From Carideicomes alvinocaridis (lineage in GTDB: Bacteria; Pseudomonadota; Alphaproteobacteria; Rhodobacterales; Rhodobacteraceae): a stretch of 44,498 nt of DNA. The translations under genes and the position numbers were made by a program. The stretch covers positions 1-44,498 of the forward strand of contig SRJI02000042.1 in the NCBI GenBank assembly GCA_005473895.2. Direction: 5' to 3'. The notes beneath the pieces were generated by a model. That model saw only the letters and a list, made by a program, of their open reading frames with translations, made no database searches and had not been told where the DNA came from. Below, piece by piece: positions 16,386-23,431 of this stretch. Positions within the stretch are counted from its first letter, which is position 1, and each line of letters starts with the position of its first letter.

Positions 16386-17239
16386 CAGGCCGTGTTTTCC
16401 TCTGCCAGCGGCGCGCCCCCGAAGAACACCCCGTCCTCGATCACCTGGGCCACCGTTTCTTCCGTAATCCTGTGCTGCTCCCCGCTCCAGGCGTAGAGCA
16501 TGGCGAAATCGCAAAGCTGGTTGACCAGCCGCGGCACGCCCCCGGTATGTTCGTAGATCAGCGCGCAGGCCTCCCGGGTGAATTCCTCGCCGCTTCCCCC
16601 GGCGATCCGCAGGCGATGGGCGACATATCCGGTGAGCGTCTCCGCGTCCATCACCTTGAGGTGAAAGCTCGCCGCCACCCGCTGGGCGAGCTGGCGCATC
16701 TTCGGCCCCCGCACCATGTCGCGCAGCTCCGGCTGGCCCACGAGGATGAGCTGCACCAGCTCGTCCTTGTTGGAATTGACGTTGGTCAGCATCCGCAGCT
16801 CCTCGAGCCCCTCGATCGACAGGTTCTGCGCCTCGTCGAAGATCAGGATCACCCGGCGGCCGGCGGCATATTCCTCGATCAGGAAATCCTGCAGCACCTG
16901 GAACATCTGCACGTAGCTGGCCTCGCGCGGGCTCTCGACCGAGAGCGCGTTGAGGATCCATTGCAGCAGCTCGCCCCGCCCGCCCTGGGCGTTGGAGATC
17001 AGCCCGATCGTGACCTCTTCCTCGATCTTGCCCAGCAGCGCCTGCAGCAGCGTGGTCTTGCCGGCGCCGATCTCGCCGGTGACCAGGGTGATGGGGGCGT
17101 GGGACATGATGCCGAATTCCAGCACCGCGAAAGCCCGCCGGTGCTGGGGCGACCAGTAGAGGTAGCTCGGATCCGGAACCAGCGTGAAGGGCCGTTCGCG
17201 CAGCCCGAAGAAGTCGACGTAGAGCGTGTCAGCGGTCAT
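16385..17239 (-). CDS. ExeA-like AAA ATPase of an EPS/exosortase locus
   Basis: The 284-aa protein begins with YVDFFGLRERPFTLVPDP, the typical opening of ExeA/GspA-related ATPases. It has Walker A GEIGAGKT (residues 55-62) and Walker B VILIFDEAQNL (D135, E136). A sensor region follows (LILVGQPELRD), and a C-terminal helical lid includes EHTGGVPRLVNQLCD. Such ATPases stand beside Wzz and CpsD genes in exosortase-type EPS clusters; their exact job is not settled, but energising assembly or export of the polysaccharide machinery is the usual proposal. It is the first gene of a four-gene minus-strand operon. Its upstream region contains a TCTCCCACAT segment that on the minus strand resembles the element before the VPxPA-CTERM genes. 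Confidence 0.92.
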   Translation of the reverse strand: MTADTLYVDFFGLRERPFTLVPDPSYLYWSPQHRRAFAVLEFGIMSHAPITLVTGEIGAGKTTLLQALLGKIEEEVTIGLISNAQGGRGELLQWILNALSVESPREASYVQMFQVLQDFLIEEYAAGRRVILIFDEAQNLSIEGLEELRMLTNVNSNKDELVQLILVGQPELRDMVRGPKMRQLAQRVAASFHLKVMDAETLTGYVAHRLRIAGGSGEEFTREACALIYEHTGGVPRLVNQLCDFAMLYAWSGEQHRITEETVAQVIEDGVFFGGAPLAEENTA

Positions 17240-17634
17240 GAAAAACTACGGAAAACCCCGATCTCTTGCCGCCCGGCCAGTCCGGACGCTCTCCCACATG
17301 TAATCCCTGATACCGCGACCTACATCCAAAAATAATGTCCCGAATCCCGCCGTCAGAGCCGACAGGTACCCGGTAAACCAAGCGAATTTGGGGCGAATCG
17401 GTGAAAATGCCAAGTTACGGATTTTCCGGATCTTTCAGAAATCCCCGGCCGGGGCGACCCCATCCCTCTTCAATTCTTCCGGCAGTGGTCCCGGCCCTCT
17501 TCCCGGCAGGCGCCGCGCCCGGGACAGAACCGGGACGGGGCCAGGACAGATCCAGTACGGGGCCCTGTCCCTGAACGAAAGGCGGGGAAGGCCGTGACCC
17601 TCCCCGCCCGGTTTGCGATGGTGCCCGCAGCCGC
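17240..17634 (-). other. Intergenic region upstream of the AAA ATPase operon
   Basis: No gene. It should contain the promoter of the ATPase operon. ATGTGGGAGA (minus strand, 17299-17290) resembles ATGTGGCGAGA with one base missing and lies 50 bp before the start at 17239. Around 17521-17571 GGGACAG and CTGTCCC arms enclose repeated CGGGGCC blocks, making a structured G+C-rich segment. A terminator for the next minus-strand gene lies at 17577-17608. Confidence 0.45.
17577..17608 (-). terminator. Intrinsic terminator of the 17635 VPLPA-CTERM gene
   Basis: On the minus strand GGCGGGGAGGG and CCTTCCCCGCC pair over 11 bp (one G-U) around a 6-nt loop, followed by TTTCGTT. It begins 26 bp after the stop. 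Confidence 0.75.
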
Positions 17635-18324
17635 TCAGCCCCGGCGGCGGGTCCCGGCGAGGCCCAGACCGCCCAGGGCGAGGCCCAGCAGCCAGGCCGC
17701 GGCCGGCAGCGGAACCGGCGCCACCGGGTCGGCGGTCACCAGGTTCTGCTTGTGCGGCGAGCCGGTGCTTTCGAGGAAGGTCAGGTCGAAGGCCTGGGGC
17801 CCGGCATAGCCGGCGGCCGCATTCAGGTAGCTGCCCGCGAAGCCGTTGGCGTTGTTGCTGCCGGTGGCGGAGACCTGGAAAATACCGCTCCCGATATCGT
17901 AATCGTCGTCGTAGAGCGCATCCCACAGCGCCATCTGGAAGCCCGCCGACTGGTCGCTGTTGGACACGTCCACGCCCCCGTAGCTGGAATCGAACAGCGA
18001 CTGGATCCGGCCCAGGGCCGCCTGGGTCAGCGTGGTCAGGCTGTCGCCGGCGTCGTAATCATGGCTATTCGAGGTGCCCAGCGGCGCGGCGATGTCGAGG
18101 CACCAGGCCACGAAATCCTCCAGGGTGCCGGTGGTGTCGCTCATCCTGAGCCCGCCGGCGGCGGCCGGATCGAAATAGGGGGTGACCGGGGTGGGGCCGA
18201 AATCCACCGAACGCCAGGCGGTGAGCCCGTCGAATTCAAGCTCGACCGACACCGGGGTGGCGGCGGCGGGAAGCGCCATCGCGGCCGGGGCCAGCGACAG
18301 GGCAAGGATTTTCAGAATCTTCAT
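17635..18324 (-). CDS. VPLPA-CTERM surface protein with possible Cys-Gln thioester domain
   Basis: The 229-aa protein has a signal peptide (MKILKILALS, core, cleavage near AAA/TPV at about residue 22). The last 28 residues are a complete sorting signal: VPLPAAA, a helix with LALGGLG, TRRRG. The mature domain carries AWCLDIA with C75 and AGFQMALWDALYDD with Q130. This spacing and context (aromatic-Cys-Ile/Leu-Asp, later Gln-x-Ala-x-Trp) recall thioester-domain adhesins, where the Cys and Gln side chains form a reactive thioester. The likeness is read by eye and unproven. It is a predicted substrate of XrtD at 34580. It is transcribed alone with its own terminator, and the upstream region shares ATGTGGCGAGAT with the gene at 12480. 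Start ATG 18324 is the only good start before the signal peptide. Confidence 0.88.
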   Translation of the reverse strand: MKILKILALSLAPAAMALPAAATPVSVELEFDGLTAWRSVDFGPTPVTPYFDPAAAGGLRMSDTTGTLEDFVAWCLDIAAPLGTSNSHDYDAGDSLTTLTQAALGRIQSLFDSSYGGVDVSNSDQSAGFQMALWDALYDDDYDIGSGIFQVSATGSNNANGFAGSYLNAAAGYAGPQAFDLTFLESTGSPHKQNLVTADPVAPVPLPAAAWLLGLALGGLGLAGTRRRG

Positions 18325-18628
18325 CTGATCTCACTCCAAACCATTTAACAAAAGCACTGTTCAACCTGGCCGACCCGCCCCGATCTAACCGGATCGAAGG
18401 GGCCGACACATTGTCGACACTATCTCGCCACATGGGGCGCAAACAAGCCTAATAGTCGGAAACAATTGGGCTTTTCCGCTTCCATTGTGGCCCCCTCGCG
18501 GCCCCGGTCAGCCGCAAAGCCCTCCTGCCGTCAAGGCCCGGCCGCGGATCGGCCCCCGGCCCCGCTGCCGGGCGGCGCGAAGAGGCGCCGCTTGCCAATG
18601 CCCGCGCAAGGCGTCAGGGAGAAAAGCC
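18325..18628. other. Divergent promoter region between VPLPA-CTERM gene and rhomboid gene
   Basis: No gene. The left half is moderately A+T-rich and carries the shared element at 18423-18434 and the palindrome TGTCGACA at 18412-18419. The right half is G+C-rich up to the GGGAGA ribosome-binding site of the rhomboid gene. Confidence 0.5.
18412..18434 (-). promoter_or_regulatory. Candidate shared upstream element plus palindrome
   Basis: Read on the minus strand: ATGTGGCGAGAT, 3 bp, then TGTCGACA. The 12-mer is identical to 12410-12421 before another VPxPA-CTERM gene, and an inverted repeat follows in both places. It lies 98 bp upstream of the start at 18324. Regulatory function is inference. 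Confidence 0.35.
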
Positions 18629-19306
18629 ATGTATCCGGCGCGTTCCTCCCGGGCCTCCGAGGCCCTGCCGCCCCGGACCGCGGGCGCGCCTCTTCCCCGG
18701 CCCTCGCCGGTCCTCTGGGCGCTGATTCTCGCCTGCTGCGCGGTGGAGCTCACCCTGATGGCCGCCGATTGGGGGCTTGTCGGCACCCGGCAATGGCGCG
18801 GGCTCGCCTACCAGTACGGGGCCTTCTGGGCCGGCCTGCTGTACAACTGGCAGCCCAACTACGCCGCCCAGCCCTGGACCATGTTTCTCAGCTACGCCTT
18901 CCTGCATGGCGGGTTCTGGCACCTGGCGGGCAACATGGTGACGCTGCTGGCGCTCGGCCTGCCGGTGGAGCGCCGGGCCGGGCGCGTCGGTTTCCTGGCG
19001 ATCTACCTTGTCTCGGCGGTGGGCGGCGGGGCGGTCTTCGGCCTGCTGGCCCCCGGCTCGCAGCCCATGGTCGGCGCCTCGGGGGCGCTCTTCGGCCTGG
19101 TCGGGGCCTGGCAATACTGGGAATGGCGCGACCGCGGCCGCGCGGGCCGGAGCCGCGCCCCGGTCTGGCGCGCGGTGATCTGGCTGGCGGTGCTGAACGC
19201 GGTGCTCTGGGCGGCACTCGGCGGGCTGCTGGCCTGGCAAACCCATCTCGGCGGCTTCCTCGCCGGCTGGGCCGCGGCGGCAGGGCTGGCGCGGCGGCGG
19301 GGATAG
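18629..19306 (+). CDS. Rhomboid-family intramembrane serine protease
   Basis: The start is ATG 18629, 8 bp after GGGAGA; an in-frame TTG/GTG region further upstream lacks a site. The 225-aa protein has about six membrane segments. Rhomboid marks are FLHGGFWHLAGNM (the HxxxxHxxxN-type motif of helix 2), GASGALFGLVG with the catalytic Ser in helix 4, and THLGGFLAGW with the catalytic His in helix 6. Rhomboids cut transmembrane helices near small or helix-breaking residues. Placed between VPLPA-CTERM genes and EPS genes, it may process a membrane protein of this system. The rhombosortase/GlyGly-CTERM pair is a known rhomboid-based sorting system, but no GlyGly-CTERM protein was recognised here. 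The gene seems monocistronic. Confidence 0.88.
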   Translation: MYPARSSRASEALPPRTAGAPLPRPSPVLWALILACCAVELTLMAADWGLVGTRQWRGLAYQYGAFWAGLLYNWQPNYAAQPWTMFLSYAFLHGGFWHLAGNMVTLLALGLPVERRAGRVGFLAIYLVSAVGGGAVFGLLAPGSQPMVGASGALFGLVGAWQYWEWRDRGRAGRSRAPVWRAVIWLAVLNAVLWAALGGLLAWQTHLGGFLAGWAAAAGLARRRG

Positions 19307-19335
19307 CGGCCGGGTTGGCGGCCGGGGATGGCGAA

Positions 19336-19353
19336 AGGGCCGGAAAAGGCCCT
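19336..19353 (+). terminator. Small hairpin after the rhomboid gene
   Basis: AGGGCC-GGAAAA-GGCCCT forms a perfect 6-bp stem 29 bp past the rhomboid stop. No T tract follows, so it is at most a weak terminator. Confidence 0.35.
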
Positions 19354-19433
19354 GTCTTCCGAACATCATGGACTGTCCCGGCGGGGACGAATATGCTCTT
19401 CCGTCAAGGCAGTATGGCAGAACGGCACGGGTA

Positions 19434-19919
19434 ATGGGGCAGAAGCGGAAGCATGTCATGGCGGTGGCCTCTGCCGGCGGGCACTGGGTGCAGCTCTCCC
19501 GTCTCGCCCCGGCCTGGGCAGGCTGCGAGGTGACCTACGTGACCACCGATCCCGGCCTCGAGGCCGAGGTGCGGGAGGCGGCCGAGGCGGCGGGAGAGCC
19601 GCAGCCCCGCTTCCGTACCGTGATCGAGGCCAATCGCTGGCAGAAGCTGCGCCTGCTGCGGATGGTGCTGCAACTGGCCGCGATCCTGGTCTGGCACCGG
19701 CCGGACGTGGTGGTCACCACCGGCGCGGCGCCCGGCGTGATCGCCCTGCGGCTGGCCGCGCTGATGCGCACCCGCACCGTCTGGATCGACAGCATCGCCA
19801 ATGCCGAGAAACTGTCGCTCTCCGGCCGGCTGGCGGGCAACCACGCCGATCTCTGGCTGACCCAGTGGGAACATCTCGCCGCGCCCGAGGGGCCGGATTT
19901 CCGCGGATCCGTCGTATGA
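19434..19919 (+). CDS. pssD: PssD/Alg14-like glycosyltransferase membrane subunit
   Basis: The start chosen is ATG 19434 (MGQKRKHVMAVASAGGHW), because the Alg14/PssD family begins just before this first beta strand; an ATG at 19368 would add 22 unrelated residues. The 161-aa protein has VASAGGHWVQL at residues 11-21, a hydrophobic patch (LLRMVLQLAAILVW, about 65-78), PDVVVTTGAAPGVIAL, and a C-terminal QWEHLA. Alg14-type subunits anchor the partner Alg13-type catalytic subunit at the membrane. Together they add one sugar (GlcNAc in eukaryotes; glucuronic acid by PssDE in rhizobia) to a lipid-linked acceptor. The stop overlaps the start of the partner gene by 4 nt, strong support for a complex. 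Confidence 0.88.
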   Translation: MGQKRKHVMAVASAGGHWVQLSRLAPAWAGCEVTYVTTDPGLEAEVREAAEAAGEPQPRFRTVIEANRWQKLRLLRMVLQLAAILVWHRPDVVVTTGAAPGVIALRLAALMRTRTVWIDSIANAEKLSLSGRLAGNHADLWLTQWEHLAAPEGPDFRGSVV

Positions 19920-20410
19920 TCTTTGTCACCGTCGGAACACAGCTGCCCTTCGACCGGCTGATCCGCGCCGTCGACAAGTGGTGCGCCCAGAGCGACCTTG
20001 GCGGCGAAAGCTTCGCGCAGATCGGCCGGGCCGAGGCCGGGACCTACCGCCCGGAGCATATCTCCTGGGCGGAGACCATCCGGCCGGCGGAATTCCAGGA
20101 GCGGGTGCAGGCGGCCCGGGTGATCGTCAGCCATGCCGGGATGGGCTCGATCATCACCGCGATGCGCTTCGGCAAGCCGATCGTGATCGTGCCGCGGCGT
20201 GCCGCGCTCGGCGAACACCGCAACGACCACCAGCTCGCCACCGTGAAATGGCTGGGCAACCGGCCGGGGATCTACCCGGTGCTCGACGAGGCAGAGCTGC
20301 CGGCCCAGGTGCAGCAGATCCTCGAAAGCGGCGCCGCGGGCGGGGCGGTGCCGGCCTTTGCCGAGGACCGGCTGATCGAGACGCTGCGCGGTTTCATCCA
20401 CGAGGGGTAG
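19916..20410 (+). CDS. pssE: PssE/Alg13-like glycosyltransferase catalytic subunit
   Basis: The start is ATG 19916, inside the stop of the Alg14-like gene; longer frames to the left are that gene in another frame. The 164-aa protein is the C-terminal half of a GT28 fold: MIFVTVGTQLPFDRLI at the start, then VSHAGMGSIITAMRFGKPIVIVPR (about residues 71-95), the nucleotide-sugar-binding loop, and EHRNDHQ. Alg13/PssE proteins need the Alg14/PssD membrane subunit and use a UDP-sugar donor. Here they probably add the second or a later sugar to the undecaprenyl-linked EPS intermediate started by the ExoY-like enzyme at 22660. The sugar itself cannot be told from the sequence. Confidence 0.9.
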   Translation: MIFVTVGTQLPFDRLIRAVDKWCAQSDLGGESFAQIGRAEAGTYRPEHISWAETIRPAEFQERVQAARVIVSHAGMGSIITAMRFGKPIVIVPRRAALGEHRNDHQLATVKWLGNRPGIYPVLDEAELPAQVQQILESGAAGGAVPAFAEDRLIETLRGFIHEG

Positions 20411-20442
20411 CCCCGACGCCCCCACCAGCCCCGGAGGTGCCC

Positions 20443-22110
20443 ATGCCGCGCCCGTTCAGGACCCTCCCCGCCGCTTTCCTGTCGGCCTGCCTGTTGCTCC
20501 TGCCGGCCCTCCCGGCGACGAGCCAGGACGCGCCCCGGGACGCGGTCCAGCCCACCACCACGCAGACCGCCGCCGCGCCCGGGCTCGTCCCCGTCGAGGA
20601 GGGCGTCGCCACAGTGGAGGAGGACGACCTCCTCCCCTTGCCCCATGACCGGGCGCTGATCCGGGTCGACGTGCCCCGCGAGGGCGAGGCGCCGGTGCTG
20701 GCGCCCTCCCGCACCGGGCTCGCGGCCGAGCGGCTGCGGCGGCTCTATGCCGATGGCGAGGCGGCGGGGAACTGGGGCGATCTCTACGAGAACCGCGACC
20801 GGGGCCATTCCGCCCTGCCCGCCGACGCCTTTCCCCAGCTCACCCGCATCGCCTATGGCGACAGCCTGTCGCGGGGGCGCGGCTACGGCGTGGCGCTGGA
20901 CCTGGTCTACGACGCGCCGCTGATCGGCAATTCCTCCACCGCGCTGACCGGGGGCACGCTCTGGCGCTCGCAGCCGCGCTTCGCCCTGACCCGGCCGGGC
21001 GGGCCGGCGCGGCTCTATGCGAATTACCGCTCCGGCCAGGTCCATGTCTATCCCGAGCATCGCGACCACGATCCCGAAAACGGCGACCTGCTGACCGCCA
21101 ATACCCCCTATTACCTGATCTCCCAGGGCTCCTCCGGATCCGACCGGCCGCACCTGGAGGCGCTGGCGATGATCCTCGCCGCCTTCCGCCCCGAGACCAA
21201 GGCGCGGCTCAAGGCCGAGGGGCTGCTGGGCTCCACCCTGCAGATGGTCTATCGCCGCGGCCGGGACGGCGCCGCGGCGCGCTACGCCTATCTGAGCGGG
21301 GCGGCCCATCCGGCGGTCTTCGACGCCAAGGGGATCAACCTGGCCTCCATGGTGACCCTCGCCAATGCCATCGCGCCCGACGAGATTCCGCCGGTGGTGC
21401 AGCTCCAGGTTCTGGAGGAGACGCAGGCCCGCGAGGGGGTGGATTACTTCGGCGAGGGTCTGGACGAGCGGATCTTCGACACGCCCTCGGCCATCGCCCG
21501 GGTCTGGCGCTCCGGGGCCTGGCGGCGGGAGATGACGCTCTCGGCCGCGGAGACGGTGGATCCGAACGGGCGCGAGCTGAGCTTCGACTGGGTGCTGCTC
21601 AGGGGGGATCCGGCACGCGTCCGCATCGAGAAGCTCACCCCGGACGGACGCTATGCCCATGTGAGCATGGAATGGCAGGCGCCGCGCCCGGTGCCGGGGC
21701 GGCCCGACATGATCTCGCCCCGGGTGGAGATCGGGGTCTTCGCCGATAACGGCGCGCAGCTGAGCGCACCCGCCTTCGTCTCGGTCCTGCTGCCGCGCCA
21801 CGAGCGCCGGGTCTACGAGACGGCCCCCGGCGGCGGCAAGCGGATCGCCAGCCTCGACCGCCGGGCGGCGGAGGGCGTCTATGCCGATCCGCTGGTCTTT
21901 CCCCGGATGCCCTGGCGCGACGTCTACCGCTACGACGCGGAGGGGAAGCTCGCCGGCTGGCTGCGCCACGGGCCGGAGGGCGAGACCCGGTTCGACCCGC
22001 AGGGCCGCCGGCTGCGCGACGGGGGGCCGCCGGAAAAGCTGCACTACCGGCCGGTCCAGGAGGAGAGCGGCGCCACGACACTGGAGGTGGAGGTGGTGGC
22101 CGACGAGTGA
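20443..22110 (+). CDS. Exported protein of unknown function
   Basis: The start is ATG 20443, 6 bp after GGAGG; the frame is open further left only because it reads the pssE gene out of frame. The 555-aa protein has a signal peptide (MPRPFRTLPAAFL, hydrophobic core, cleavage near PATSQ, about residue 24-26) and no later membrane segment, so it is probably periplasmic or outside the cell. The rest is a mixed fold with SQGSSGSDRPHLEALAMIL (about 227-245), a helical segment after it, and a later beta-rich part (RVRIEKLTPDGRYAHVSMEW). I recognise no family. It sits 32 bp behind pssE, so it is probably cotranscribed with the EPS glycosyltransferase pair. A glycan-processing or matrix role would fit but is not shown. 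Confidence 0.75.
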   Translation: MPRPFRTLPAAFLSACLLLLPALPATSQDAPRDAVQPTTTQTAAAPGLVPVEEGVATVEEDDLLPLPHDRALIRVDVPREGEAPVLAPSRTGLAAERLRRLYADGEAAGNWGDLYENRDRGHSALPADAFPQLTRIAYGDSLSRGRGYGVALDLVYDAPLIGNSSTALTGGTLWRSQPRFALTRPGGPARLYANYRSGQVHVYPEHRDHDPENGDLLTANTPYYLISQGSSGSDRPHLEALAMILAAFRPETKARLKAEGLLGSTLQMVYRRGRDGAAARYAYLSGAAHPAVFDAKGINLASMVTLANAIAPDEIPPVVQLQVLEETQAREGVDYFGEGLDERIFDTPSAIARVWRSGAWRREMTLSAAETVDPNGRELSFDWVLLRGDPARVRIEKLTPDGRYAHVSMEWQAPRPVPGRPDMISPRVEIGVFADNGAQLSAPAFVSVLLPRHERRVYETAPGGGKRIASLDRRAAEGVYADPLVFPRMPWRDVYRYDAEGKLAGWLRHGPEGETRFDPQGRRLRDGGPPEKLHYRPVQEESGATTLEVEVVADE

Positions 22111-22659
22111 GCGAATTCAACGATTCGGTCACGGGAGGAGCATTGTCCTCGTCAGGGAAACGATTAGCGACCATTGTGGTCGAAATCGCAACGCGCCACA
22201 CCGCCACGGCGGGGGCCGGCCACCGAAATCCACCATTATTTTGCGCCCCGCCCGGGGGCGCGTCCCGCACCCGCGATCCGGGCCGCTCCGGGGCGTTCCA
22301 TCCCACGGACCGACAAGGACAAACCGCCGCCGCCAAGGGGCGCCGGAGGGGGGCCGGAGGGCCTTCGGACGGGGCGCGCACCGGCGCTACCCGAAGGCGG
22401 AAAAGGCGTGAAAATCCGTTTTCCGTCATGGGGATGCACCCCTGCCCGCCCGGGCTCTCCCCGGCTGATCACGGGACAGCGAGCTGGAGTTTTTTTGTTT
22501 GATCCTTCGAGGGGTTGGATTACCTTGTTGTCGGTGGTGGAAGTTGAACCCACCTGGCCTTGGGGGCTGGACGACCAAGCTTTTTCATATTCGCAGGGGC
22601 CTCCCGAGGGGGGTCCGGCAAGTATTTGATACAGTGTTTCGTGAAAGGTTATTGGGGGC
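22111..22659 (+). other. Intergenic region upstream of the ExoY-like gene
   Basis: No convincing gene. Two overlapping open frames here have Arg/Pro/Gly-rich translations that look like noise. The stretch 22125-22210 and the stretch from 22480 on are A+T-richer. A T7 run at 22490-22496 follows a weak CAGC-GA-GCTG hairpin and might end the upstream transcript. The promoter for the operon 22660-28184 should lie in the right half. Confidence 0.4.
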
Positions 22660-23364
22660 ATGACAGCATATTTCCGCGACCTGGCGCTCGAGCAGGACGC
22701 CGCGTCGCTTAGCCAATCCGAACCATCAGATCCGACCGGCAGTATCCGTCCCCGGCGTGGCGTGTACCGCAACAGGGGGAAGGTGTTTCTGGATATCCTG
22801 CTGGTGACGATCTCCCTGCCGGTGCTCCTGCCGGTGATCGCCATCCTCGCGCTCCTGGTCTCGCTCGACGGCGGGGCCCCGTTCTACCGGCAGCGGCGTC
22901 TCGGCCGGAATGGCCGCGTCTTCCAGATGCTCAAGCTGCGCACCATGGTGCCCGATGCCGAGGCCCAGCTCGAGGCCTGTCTCGCCCGGGACCCGGAGGC
23001 GCGTCGCGAATGGAAGAGCAAGCAGAAGCTCTGCCACGATCCCCGCATCACCCGGCTCGGCGTGATCCTGCGGCGCACCTCGCTCGACGAGCTGCCGCAG
23101 ATCTGGAACGTGCTGAAGGGCGACATGTCCCTGATCGGGCCGCGCCCGATGATGGTGGACCAGGAAGGTCTCTATCCCGGCCGCGCCTATTACGCGCTGC
23201 GTCCGGGCATCACCGGGCTCTGGCAGGTCTTCGGCCGCAACGGCACCAGCTTTGCCGAACGCGCCCGGTTCGACGACGCCTATGACGCGTCGCTTTCCCT
23301 CGGGACAGATCTGCGCGTGCTTGTCCGCACCGTGTGGGTCGTTCTACGCTGTACCGGTTATTGA
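22660..23364 (+). CDS. ExoY/WcaJ-like undecaprenyl-phosphate sugar transferase
   Basis: This 234-aa protein belongs to the bacterial sugar-transferase (monotopic phosphoglycosyl transferase) family in the short, ExoY-type form. One N-terminal membrane helix (about residues 43-68, FLDILLVTISLPVLLPV) carries the proline that makes a re-entrant hairpin. The catalytic domain has KLRTMVPDAE, TSLDELPQIWNVLKGDMSLIG and GPRP, then LRPGITGLWQVFGRN. It moves a sugar-1-phosphate from a UDP-sugar onto undecaprenyl phosphate, the first step of repeat-unit assembly. It starts the operon that continues with the export proteins. The start ATG 22660 has only a weak GGGGG site; no better one is seen. The sugar (galactose or glucose most often) is not determined. 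Confidence 0.95.
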   Translation: MTAYFRDLALEQDAASLSQSEPSDPTGSIRPRRGVYRNRGKVFLDILLVTISLPVLLPVIAILALLVSLDGGAPFYRQRRLGRNGRVFQMLKLRTMVPDAEAQLEACLARDPEARREWKSKQKLCHDPRITRLGVILRRTSLDELPQIWNVLKGDMSLIGPRPMMVDQEGLYPGRAYYALRPGITGLWQVFGRNGTSFAERARFDDAYDASLSLGTDLRVLVRTVWVVLRCTGY

Positions 23365-23431
23365 GTCATCCGCGCCCGGGTGACGCCGGGACGGAAGACC
23401 CCCGGGGGCGGAGAAGGAAACGGTAGGACCC

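Noticed and set aside
17521-17571. Nested GGGACAG/CTGTCCC palindromes as an operator or attachment site
   Set aside because: The arms are separated by 37 bp with G+C-rich repeats between; no partner site elsewhere, so it is only noted as structured intergenic DNA.
18629-19306. Rhomboid as a rhombosortase
   Set aside because: Rhombosortases work with GlyGly-CTERM signals; none was found among the exported proteins here, so it is reported as an ordinary rhomboid.
20272-22044. A 590-codon minus-strand frame opposite the 555-aa exported protein
   Set aside because: The plus-strand frame has a signal peptide and strong ribosome-binding site; the minus frame has neither.
22520-22560. A tRNA-like stretch (TTGAACCCACC)
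   Set aside because: No cloverleaf arms or TTCGA loop could be built; no tRNA or rRNA gene was seen elsewhere in the window.
22107-22629. Two overlapping open frames of 131 and 151 codons before the ExoY-like gene
   Set aside because: Arg/Pro/Gly-rich translations, no ribosome-binding site, start codon formed by chance at a stop overlap.
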